DNA of 64,000 nucleotides, taken from positions 1-64,000 of the forward strand of contig NZ_JAKILC010000012.1 of assembly GCF_023283845.1 (NCBI RefSeq), in the 5' to 3' direction. Position 1 is the first letter of the stretch; each line of letters opens with the position of its first letter. Below, piece by piece: positions 56,757 to 64,000 of this stretch. The stretch comes from Shewanella marinintestina. Lineage in GTDB: Bacteria; Pseudomonadota; Gammaproteobacteria; Enterobacterales; Shewanellaceae. Position numbers and translations under genes: made by a program. The notes beneath the pieces were generated by a model. The model was not told where the DNA came from. It saw only the letters and a program-made list of their open reading frames with translations, and did not search any database.

Positions 56757-57254
56757 ATGACATTAAGACGCTCTTTAGGTCAGCAATGGAGTAAATCCAT
56801 CCTTGCTAGTCGCTTAGCACTGACACTGCAAAAATCAGAAAAAGTGGTACAGCTGTTTGGCGGCGCAACTTCTCTTAGCACAGTGACCAACACCATTTCG
56901 GCATTAGTTTTTGCTGAAGGTGAACCGGTGTGGCTGCCACCTATGACAAGCGATGAACAAACGCCTTTGGCTAATGAACTCGCCCTTCACTGCTTGTTTG
57001 CCGCCAGTCGTTTATTATTTATCAAAGAGATTGAGCAAAGCGAACTCAACCAATCTGAGCATTTAGTGTTAACTATCGGCTACCAATGGAGCCAGTCGTT
57101 AATCACCCCCTGCGCAAATAATCAAGATACTGCAGCGCTACTCGACGATAATGCAAAACAGTTATGCCAGTTATTGCAGACGATTAATACCCAACTTGAG
57201 CAAGTCAGAAACGATAAACGCCAGTCTAGTCGCAATATGGGAAGTTTTAACTAA
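56757..57254 (+). CDS. hypothetical protein beside the dms cluster
   Basis: The protein is about 165 residues from ATG 56757; an in-frame ATG at 56727 is equally plausible, as neither has a strong ribosome-binding site. It is soluble, with a Ser/Leu-rich helical composition and no recognisable motif. Single transcription unit, convergent with the dms genes, sharing the terminator at 57307-57341. Function unknown. Confidence 0.55.
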   Translation: MTLRRSLGQQWSKSILASRLALTLQKSEKVVQLFGGATSLSTVTNTISALVFAEGEPVWLPPMTSDEQTPLANELALHCLFAASRLLFIKEIEQSELNQSEHLVLTIGYQWSQSLITPCANNQDTAALLDDNAKQLCQLLQTINTQLEQVRNDKRQSSRNMGSFN

Positions 57255-57306
57255 GGTTTTTTATCAGGCCACTTACGCCAATAAAACGCGAGTATGACAA
57301 ATCCAT

Positions 57307-57341
57307 AAAAAAAGCCCGTAAATTAAATTTACGGGCTTTTT
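57307..57341. terminator. bidirectional terminator at the end of the dms operon
   Basis: AAAAAAAGCCCGTAAATT pairs with AATTTACGGGCTTTTT, with A and T tracts on both flanks. It serves the dms operon (- strand) and the opposing hypothetical gene. Confidence 0.9.
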
Positions 57342-57365
57342 AGTACTCACATCACCGCTAACATA

Positions 57366-58076
57366 TTAGCGGAACAAGCGTTTATCCAGCGCTAACACTT
57401 GAAAATCTTGCTGCAGTTGCAATAAAAAGTCTGTGGTTAGCAATGCAATACCGCGATAAAAATCGGTGTTGGCATGCTCCACAGCGAGCTCACAGCAACG
57501 CATTGCCCAAGGTAATAGGTGCTGCTGTAATAACACTTGAGTAAAGCGGATCAAAGCTTGGTTATCTGTTTCGCTCTGCAAACGACCAAATGTTTGATCA
57601 AGTACAGCGAAAAACAAACCAATATGGTCGATGGGCTGCTTGTAATCAAGCTGCAACTCAACGCCATGAGCCCGATAAAAATCCATCAGTTCAACTGTGG
57701 TTCTATCGTTAATTAACTGCTCTTCACACAAGTAGACTGAGCCTTGCGGCACAGCTGTCGGTTCGCCTGGCCCAAAGAAAAGTTGGCCGTAATCCAGCTT
57801 TAAGGTAATTAATGCCTTCTCTGCATCTTCCGCGCTCACTTCACTCGACCATTGCTGTAAAAAATCACCCAGCAATTGACGACCAATGCAATTTTGCTCA
57901 CGTCCGCCAAACTCTGGCCAGCTGCCAGTCACATCACACTCTTTTAGCCCATCGATAAAACCGGCTTCGGGATAACGAATAAGACAATGATGCAGTATTC
58001 GCGCTAGCCCTTGATACTCGGCAAAGTCCACTGCAGCAATAGATGAATGACTTAACGACTCAGATTTTGAAGACAT
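57366..58076 (-). CDS. dmsG: TorD/DmsD-family molybdoenzyme chaperone
   Basis: The 236-residue helical protein has the family motif region YGQLFFGPGEPTAVPQGSVYLCEEQLIN (near 98-124) and YKQPIDHIGLFFAVLDQTF (near 148-166). The former lies in the cleft that holds the twin-arginine leader. It should hold the DmsA precursor until the molybdenum cofactor is inserted and translocation is allowed. It is the last gene of the operon. The symbol follows the Shewanella dmsEFABGH nomenclature and is assigned by position. Confidence 0.87.
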   Translation of the reverse strand: MSSKSESLSHSSIAAVDFAEYQGLARILHHCLIRYPEAGFIDGLKECDVTGSWPEFGGREQNCIGRQLLGDFLQQWSSEVSAEDAEKALITLKLDYGQLFFGPGEPTAVPQGSVYLCEEQLINDRTTVELMDFYRAHGVELQLDYKQPIDHIGLFFAVLDQTFGRLQSETDNQALIRFTQVLLQQHLLPWAMRCCELAVEHANTDFYRGIALLTTDFLLQLQQDFQVLALDKRLFR

Positions 58077-58160
58077 AATTTACCTTACAAGCTAAGCGGG
58101 CTATCAAGCCCGCTGCTGTTGTGCTATTTAAAGACCTTAATACTTAACCTTTAGCTGAAG

Positions 58161-58826
58161 TTATACCTCAGTTGGGTTAAGAATATCGCCGCCTTGTCCA
58201 CCATTCACGTTCGCCTTGATGATAAGGTTTGGTGAAGTGATTGACTCAGGTGGTAATGGTGCAATGTGACCATCGCCGTTACCATATTTAGCGCGTAGGT
58301 TATCCATAGTGTCAAAGTCTAGTGCACGTAGCGGACAAGACTCAACACATACAGGCTTACGGCCATCAGCGATACGCTCGAAACAACCATCACACTTGGT
58401 CATGACTTTACGTTCACGGTCAATTTGTGGTGCGTCGTATGGGCATGCACGAGCACAGCTCTCACAACCGATACATAGGTCTTGTGCTACGTGAACTAGG
58501 CCATCTTCACGGCGTTTGTGCATTGCACCCGTCGGGCAAGCTTTAACACACACAGGCTCTGAACAGTGGTTACAACCAATAGACATATAGTAAGCAAATA
58601 CACTTTGCTCAAAACAGCCATTTTGACCTTCAGTCCATTGTCCGCCACCGTATTCGTACACACGGCGCCAAGTCACACCATTTAGCGCAGGTACGCCATT
58701 TTGTTCAGGGTTGGTATTGTTACGGATCTCGTTACCTTGACGGTCTTTACAAGATACATGACACGCTTTACAGCCAGTACACTTAGTGCTGTCGACGTAA
58801 AAACCGTATTGAGTTGCTTCAGTCAT
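58161..58826 (-). CDS. dmsB: DMSO reductase iron-sulfur subunit
   Basis: The 221-residue protein has four cysteine clusters for [4Fe-4S] centres: CTGCKACHVSC (near 17-27), CNHCSEPVCVKACPTG (near 74), CIGCESCARACPYDAP (near 109) and CDGCFERIADGRKPVCVESCP (near 135-155). This is the DmsB/NrfC pattern. It carries electrons from the heme conduit to DmsA. It has no leader of its own and should be exported with DmsA. It starts 14 nt after the dmsA stop. Confidence 0.95.
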   Translation of the reverse strand: MTEATQYGFYVDSTKCTGCKACHVSCKDRQGNEIRNNTNPEQNGVPALNGVTWRRVYEYGGGQWTEGQNGCFEQSVFAYYMSIGCNHCSEPVCVKACPTGAMHKRREDGLVHVAQDLCIGCESCARACPYDAPQIDRERKVMTKCDGCFERIADGRKPVCVESCPLRALDFDTMDNLRAKYGNGDGHIAPLPPESITSPNLIIKANVNGGQGGDILNPTEV

Positions 58827-58840
58827 AATTAACTACTCTC

Positions 58841-61351
58841 TTAAATCTTTTTAATGGCAACACGAATAGTGTGCTGTGGGTTACCTTTAGCGACAGGGCT
58901 AGGCTGGTAGCGAGTTAACGAGTTGATTGCGCCGCCTTCGTCAACGATATGACCAGTGCTGCCTCGCTTATTGCCTGGGTTGTACCAAGCACCTTGTCCT
59001 AGGGCAAATACACCAGGAGCAACACGTGGTGTGATACGTACAGTTACTTCAATTGAACCACGCTCGTTGTACATCTCAACCTTGTCGCCAGAGCTTAAAC
59101 CGTGTTTAGCGCCGTCCATTGGGTTAACCCAAACAGCGTCTTCTACCGCTTCACGTAACCAAGGTACGTTGTGGTAGCTTGAGTGAGTACGGCCCTTAGT
59201 GTGGTAACCCGCTAACTGAATTGGGTAATCTTCTTTAGTGCCTTCATCTTCATAACCGTCCCACGTTACTGTGTACTGTGGAATAGCTGTGATGGTGTCA
59301 CCCTTAACCTTTGTCTCAGACTCTTGATCCCAGTTAGCCGCGCGCCATGCAAGCTCAGCAGAGTAGATTTCAATCTTGCCACTTGGTGTTGAAAGCGCTT
59401 TGCCTTCTTTAACGAAGCTTTGCAGTGCAACGTGGTTATCGTTCATGTTCTTACGGAAGAAACCAATTTCTTGTGCTTCTTTGTAAGTGGCCGGGAACGC
59501 AGGAGAAACACCGATGTTATTGCTGTTAGCTTTAGTGCTTTGGTAAAGCTCTTCTAACCACTCATCTTCGTTCTTGCCATCTCTAAAGCCTGCACCAACG
59601 CCCATCTTGTCTGCGATCATCGCTGCCGCTTCGTACATAGACTTACAATCCCACATAGTCTCAACAGAAGAAGACATTGCAGTTAGGTAGCCTAATGAAC
59701 CAGAAGCATATGAATCGTTAACTAAGTCGTTTGATTCTAACCAGCTAGTGTCAGGTAGGATGATGTCAGCAAACTTAGCGCCAGGCGTCATCCAGCAATC
59801 ACAAGATACGATGAATAAGTCTTCAGCATTACGGAAGATATCAGCCGTATTGTTGATTTCAGCGTGCTGGTTCAGTAGCGAGCTATCAGATGCAGACAGA
59901 ATGAACTTGATGTTAGCGCCAAGTGGCGTATCAAGGCCATCAGTGCCGCGAATACCGTGGCTACGCGCCGTCATGGTTTCGCCATGGTTAATCGCTTCAG
60001 ACCAAGTGAAGAAAGAGATGCTTTCTTTAACTGGGTTGCTACCTGTTGGAATACCTGCACGAGACATACTGCTCATGTATGGCAGTTCACCGTTTGATGC
60101 ACCGCGAGTACCTAGCTTACCGGTTAGCACTGATAGCATGTATAGAGAACGCATGCTTTGCTCGCCGTTTGCTTGACGGTTAACGCCAGCGCCCACAACA
60201 ATGTAAGGTGCTTTAGCTGTCATTAGCTTGCCAGCGATGTAGCGGATTTTCTCTGCAGAAATACCACAGATTTTTTCAGCCCACTCAGGTGTTTTAGCGT
60301 CAGTGTAAATACCTTGACCTAGAATGTAGTCTTGGTAGTTTTCATCTGAGTTCATCACCTTCGCGTATTCTTGGTCAGTAGCATCGCTGCTCGCTGCAAA
60401 AATCGCTTTTTGATCTTCAATTGACTGCTTGTTGAAACCCACTGAATGCTCAAGTACAAACGGTAGCGATTGACCCGCAAAGTTCGCGTGGTTGATCATC
60501 ACATAAGCAACCGCTTCAGCAAACGCAGCATCAGTGCCTGGACGAATTGGTAACCAGCTTGATTCTTTACCTAACATAGAGTCAGTGTAACGAGGATCAA
60601 TCATCACCACTTCTAGGCCGTTGTTTCTTTGTAGCGCCTGTAGGTAATCGTAACCTTCACCAGAACCCGACTGACGGATTTCGCTTGGGTTGTAAGCCAC
60701 GCCTAAGAAGAAGTCACTGTCTTCGATAGTAATCGTTGACGAGCCGCTAGTACTGCCAGTACCGAAAGTGTGCTTCGCCGCTTCCATCTGCTGCGCCCAA
60801 GAGTAGTTACCATAAGCATTAAGGTAACCGCCGTTTAGGTTAAATAGACGGTTGAAACACGCATTTGATGCAAAACCGTAGTAAGCACCAGAACCGTAGC
60901 TACGGAATACTGACTTAGCACCATTTTCTTGTGCGTAAACAGCAGCAAGCTTTTCAGCGATAATGCTAGTTGCTTCGTCCCAGCTAATTGGTACAAATTC
61001 AGCTTTACCACGCTCGCCAACACGCTTCATTGGTGTCTTTAAACGGTCAACAGCGTAGTTTCTTTGACGTAGTGAACGACCACGCGCACAAGCACGTACT
61101 TCATGTAATCCGTACTCATCGGTTACTTGGTGGTCAGTTTCAACACGGGTTACGATACCGTCTTTAGTAAAAACCTTAATTGGACAGTTAGAACCACAGT
61201 TAACTAGGCAAGATGACCAGTTCACCACTTCGTCAGTTACTGGCGGCTGTGGCGGAATAACATTGGCATCATCAGAGCTTGAATTACAGCCGGTAACTGT
61301 TGCGGCGCAGCCCAGCGCGGCACTCATTTTTAAGAAACTTCTACGTTCCAT
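58841..61351 (-). CDS. dmsA: DMSO reductase molybdopterin subunit, Tat lipoprotein
   Basis: The 836-residue precursor begins MERRSFLKMSAALGCAATVTGC, a twin-arginine leader joined to a lipobox; the first mature residue would be Cys22. A [4Fe-4S] motif (CLVNCGSNC near 48-56; further Cys in VRACARG) precedes the molybdopterin domains. The Mo-ligand Ser is probably in NAYGNYSWAQ (near 182). Reductase domains continue to the C-terminus. It reduces DMSO at the cell surface, being exported through the Tat system, lipidated and moved across the outer membrane. Placed between dmsB and the conduit genes. Confidence 0.95.
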   Translation of the reverse strand: MERRSFLKMSAALGCAATVTGCNSSSDDANVIPPQPPVTDEVVNWSSCLVNCGSNCPIKVFTKDGIVTRVETDHQVTDEYGLHEVRACARGRSLRQRNYAVDRLKTPMKRVGERGKAEFVPISWDEATSIIAEKLAAVYAQENGAKSVFRSYGSGAYYGFASNACFNRLFNLNGGYLNAYGNYSWAQQMEAAKHTFGTGSTSGSSTITIEDSDFFLGVAYNPSEIRQSGSGEGYDYLQALQRNNGLEVVMIDPRYTDSMLGKESSWLPIRPGTDAAFAEAVAYVMINHANFAGQSLPFVLEHSVGFNKQSIEDQKAIFAASSDATDQEYAKVMNSDENYQDYILGQGIYTDAKTPEWAEKICGISAEKIRYIAGKLMTAKAPYIVVGAGVNRQANGEQSMRSLYMLSVLTGKLGTRGASNGELPYMSSMSRAGIPTGSNPVKESISFFTWSEAINHGETMTARSHGIRGTDGLDTPLGANIKFILSASDSSLLNQHAEINNTADIFRNAEDLFIVSCDCWMTPGAKFADIILPDTSWLESNDLVNDSYASGSLGYLTAMSSSVETMWDCKSMYEAAAMIADKMGVGAGFRDGKNEDEWLEELYQSTKANSNNIGVSPAFPATYKEAQEIGFFRKNMNDNHVALQSFVKEGKALSTPSGKIEIYSAELAWRAANWDQESETKVKGDTITAIPQYTVTWDGYEDEGTKEDYPIQLAGYHTKGRTHSSYHNVPWLREAVEDAVWVNPMDGAKHGLSSGDKVEMYNERGSIEVTVRITPRVAPGVFALGQGAWYNPGNKRGSTGHIVDEGGAINSLTRYQPSPVAKGNPQHTIRVAIKKI

Positions 61352-61390
61352 AATCTTGTTTTCCTCAAACTTATTAATATCTGAATCGAC

Positions 61391-63424
61391 TTATTTCAGC
61401 TTGTAGCTGAAGGTCAACATCAGTTGATGGGCGTTGTAATTGTGGTTCAGGTCACCCAAGGTGATTAAACCTGGAATGCTATCGGGAGTGACCGCAGCAC
61501 TGTCGGTATCAAAATAACGTTCAAACTGGTAAGCCAACTTGACAGCCATTTGCTCAGAGATCAGGTATTGGCCGTATAAACTCACACTGTGATTGTACGA
61601 GTAATAGCTGCCATAACTGTTTGGATTTGAGTTGCCATAGTTGCAGCCATTAACACCTGTATTGCTTGATGAGTTAGCAAATAGATAATCACTACCTAAA
61701 ATCAATCTGCCATCCATCAAGCCAGAGTAAGTCGCACCCAAACCTAGGTTAATAAACTCGTCATTCACTTCTGTGTGCCAAACTGACGCTTGGTCACCGT
61801 TTTGGTCTGAATCAATCCACTGCAGACCCGCAAATGCATACACTGACAACGGCTCAGCAACTTGAATATGAACATTCATGTCGTAACCGTAATCTTTAGC
61901 CTGAGTCAGGCCGATTTCAGTGGCGTCATAATCATCATTAGCGTAGTAAGTGCTAACATCGAAAGTTAACCATTCAAGCGGCGCATAGCTTGCTCTAGCG
62001 TTAACTTCTGTGCGCTTGCGATCGGCAAGATTGTACTTACGCATTAACGACTCGGTTTCGTCGCTGGTAAGCTCATTAGCTTGGTAGTCACTACCGCCAC
62101 GCTCGCCATAGCTGACACCAAAATCTAGGGTTAGCTTGTCGATTGCACGGATGTTTAGCTTGCTCCAAAACTCATTATCACGAGTCTCTTCACGCTCACC
62201 GTAGCTACGTTCAACTTGTTTATAGTCGTAACCAGCTTGTAAGCGGTAACCACTGGCAATACGGTAGCTCGCGTTGGTTTTAAAGGTTTGACGTTCAATA
62301 TCCATAGGCACGTTTTGTTTAAACGCACCCGACATTGAATTGAACTCGTATTGAGCAAAGTCAAATACCGATGAGCGATTATCACGCTTGCTGTAGTCAT
62401 AGCTTGCACCTAGACGTAAGCGACTGCTTACTCGCGTGCTAGCCGCTAGGTTTGAACTTAAAGTATCAACCTGACCGTCCCAGTTTTGGATTGGGTTGCC
62501 GCTCATCTGGATAAGGTCTTGGTCTTGGATCATACGACCAGTAACCACACGACCGCTAAATACACTCGAAGCTAAACGGTATTGACCAGACAAAGACACT
62601 TGATGTGCTTGGTTGTCTGGGGTTGCGCTATAAACGTCATAGGCATATGGCAGACTTAAGTCGCTCATATTATTATCGTAACGTGAGCCGTTATAGCTCA
62701 GTTCTGACAACCAGTTAGCACCGTCAAGTACCACACCGGCACTGAATTTATCTGTAGTTTCATCAACTGCTTCAGCAAAGTTAGTTGGCGTTGGGCTAGT
62801 TAGGCTTGCACTGCGGTGACCGGTTTTATCTTCGCGGTCATAGCGTGCATAACTGCTTAGGCCAAGACCTAATACTTCAGAGAAATCATACTCAAAACCG
62901 ATACCACTGCGCTGTCTTTGTAAGGCTAAATCCAATACGCGAGTTTGATCGCTTGGCGTAAGCATGCCATTGTTTTGCCAAAGATTGGTCGAAGCATTGC
63001 TGCCTTGGTTCGTGGTAATCGTTTGGTAATCGACATCAAGCTTATAGTGACCGCTCTTACCAGCTTCCATAGTCACAAAGCCGTTATCCATACCCAACTG
63101 GTGAGCTTGAACTTTTGCTTTGTAGCCACTTTGCTGATAAGCAAGATCGGCATTCACGCCAGCGATAGCGCCGTCTTCTCCGGTGCCAAACTGATTGATA
63201 GCATGGTTGTCATCAGCATCAACCGAGCCAACACTCACGCCAACACTACCTATATAACCTTGTGTTTCAACACAACGCTTACACTGATAGTTAGCCGTTT
63301 TGCCTTCGGCGATATTGGCGTTTTGCACACCAAAATCAGCCGCAAACGCGCTGGTCCCTGCACCTAGTAACGCTAAGGTGATCAGGTTTAATGAAAAAGG
63401 GTTAATTAAACGCATATTTGTCAC
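61391..63424 (-). CDS. dmsF: outer-membrane beta-barrel of the extracellular electron conduit, MtrB/PioB family
   Basis: The 677-residue precursor has a signal peptide and, after about 40 residues, the CxxC motif YQCKRCVETQG typical of MtrB. The remainder is a large barrel of about 26-28 amphipathic strands ending with the aromatic C-terminus MLTFSYKLK. It sheaths the decaheme DmsE, so electrons can cross the outer membrane to DmsA. It lies directly between dmsE (9 nt gap) and dmsA. Confidence 0.94.
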   Translation of the reverse strand: MTNMRLINPFSLNLITLALLGAGTSAFAADFGVQNANIAEGKTANYQCKRCVETQGYIGSVGVSVGSVDADDNHAINQFGTGEDGAIAGVNADLAYQQSGYKAKVQAHQLGMDNGFVTMEAGKSGHYKLDVDYQTITTNQGSNASTNLWQNNGMLTPSDQTRVLDLALQRQRSGIGFEYDFSEVLGLGLSSYARYDREDKTGHRSASLTSPTPTNFAEAVDETTDKFSAGVVLDGANWLSELSYNGSRYDNNMSDLSLPYAYDVYSATPDNQAHQVSLSGQYRLASSVFSGRVVTGRMIQDQDLIQMSGNPIQNWDGQVDTLSSNLAASTRVSSRLRLGASYDYSKRDNRSSVFDFAQYEFNSMSGAFKQNVPMDIERQTFKTNASYRIASGYRLQAGYDYKQVERSYGEREETRDNEFWSKLNIRAIDKLTLDFGVSYGERGGSDYQANELTSDETESLMRKYNLADRKRTEVNARASYAPLEWLTFDVSTYYANDDYDATEIGLTQAKDYGYDMNVHIQVAEPLSVYAFAGLQWIDSDQNGDQASVWHTEVNDEFINLGLGATYSGLMDGRLILGSDYLFANSSSNTGVNGCNYGNSNPNSYGSYYSYNHSVSLYGQYLISEQMAVKLAYQFERYFDTDSAAVTPDSIPGLITLGDLNHNYNAHQLMLTFSYKLK

Positions 63425-63432
63425 TCCTAGAC

Positions 63433-64000
63433 TTAACGGGCAAAGTTGCTGCCAGCAGGATGGTTAGAACCATGGATCTTGCTGTGGCAATTTAAACAAC
63501 TCTTACCCGCACTGAATGCATCTAGACCAGCTTGGCTTGTCATGCGGCTTGCATGGCCATCGTCTGCGTGACATTGCTGACATAACTGCGGAGTACGCGA
63601 CTTAAGTAAGTTGTCGTTAACACTACCGTGCGGTGTATGACAGCTTGAGCAATCTTCCATTACCGGCGCATGCTCCCATAGGAATGGGCCGCGCTTGTCG
63701 GCATGACACTCAGCACAAGTTTCATTAAGGCTTGGCTTAATCAACGCACTTTCGGTCATAGAACCGTGTGGGTTGTGACAATCAATACACGTCATCTGGT
63801 CCCACTTCATTGGGTGTGATGAACGCTTATTCATGTCAGCTTTAGCGCGGGTATGACAAGAAGTACAAGTGTCGTTAACCGTTAAACGGTCAAGAGCAGG
63901 ATCTTTTGCCGCGTGAACGTTATGACAATCACTACAAGCCACTTCTTCTAGATTGTGAGTGCTGTTATGCCATGCCATCTGTTTAGGGTCGTTATGACAA
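63433..64000 (-). CDS. dmsE: periplasmic decaheme c-type cytochrome, MtrA/DmsE family (N-terminal part beyond the window)
   Basis: The open frame runs through the right edge, so the first part is missing. The visible C-terminal portion has seven complete CxxCH sites (CSDCHN, CTSCHT, CIDCHN, CAECHA, CSSCHT, CQQCHA, CLNCHS). The end of another (CHNDPK) is cut by the edge. Three further motifs are expected for a decaheme protein of about 330 residues. It is the first gene of the dms operon; the promoter lies outside the window. Confidence 0.93.
   Translation of the reverse strand, partial: CHNDPKQMAWHNSTHNLEEVACSDCHNVHAAKDPALDRLTVNDTCTSCHTRAKADMNKRSSHPMKWDQMTCIDCHNPHGSMTESALIKPSLNETCAECHADKRGPFLWEHAPVMEDCSSCHTPHGSVNDNLLKSRTPQLCQQCHADDGHASRMTSQAGLDAFSAGKSCLNCHSKIHGSNHPAGSNFAR

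Noticed and set aside
56727..57254. dmsH candidate
   Set aside because: It is on the opposite strand to the dms operon, beyond its terminator, and shares no recognised sequence feature.

Overview
The window looks like a Shewanella chromosome, or a very close relative in the Alteromonadales. The evidence is an extracellular DMSO-reductase cluster built on an MtrA/MtrB-type outer-membrane conduit, a free-standing pentaheme nitrite reductase NrfA, two LiuR-type branched-chain amino-acid catabolic operons, and the gene neighbourhood menA / gnd / propionyl-CoA synthetase / liu. Composition is moderate in GC with AT-rich intergenic DNA. No rRNA, tRNA or CRISPR was found.

Layout. (1) 1-2746: the intI-proximal end of a chromosomal integron. 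The integrase lies on the + strand behind a LexA box. Cassettes run leftward on the - strand with two recognisable attC sites. The last 111 bases of a class-C group II intron sit in the next attC, in the opposite orientation to the cassettes. (2) 3030-10170: ABC-F protein YbiT, copper ATPase CopA with a divergent CueR regulator and its 19-bp-spacer promoter, and an S9-family lipoprotein that has lost its nucleophile and catalytic His. (3) 10251-18950: a seven-gene valine/isoleucine degradation operon (- strand). A 155-bp element derived from the last gene's 3' end is tandemly amplified between its stop codon and the terminator. (4) 19631-25070: an accessory chaperone-usher fimbrial cluster with a LuxR-type regulator. 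(5) 25264-34576: metA with a lipoprotein gene under a probable MetJ operator, SDRs, OmpW with an FNR box, a 1.2-kb gene-poor stretch, a kinase-like protein and tesB. (6) 34909-48801: menA, gnd, a propionyl-CoA synthetase, and the leucine/isovalerate liu operon with CoA-transferase genes. (7) 48960-57254: OsmC, a lipoprotein, nrfA, and a large secreted zinc protease behind a c-di-GMP (GEMM-I) riboswitch, then small genes. (8) 57366-64000: dmsG-B-A-F-E (- strand), with dmsE running off the right edge.

How the genes fit together. The two catabolic operons share a near-identical 16-bp palindrome (TTTACG/C-N4-CGTAAA) in their promoter regions. LiuR, encoded here, probably controls both. They deliver acetyl-CoA, propionyl-CoA and acetoacetate, and the propionyl-CoA synthetase and CoA transferase sit beside them. 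NrfA, OmpW (FNR box), MenA (menaquinone) and the Dms complex belong to anaerobic respiration. The most notable regulatory feature is the riboswitch at 52053-52128. Its 5' strand can pair with the strand that otherwise hides the protease ribosome-binding site, which predicts that c-di-GMP switches the protease off.
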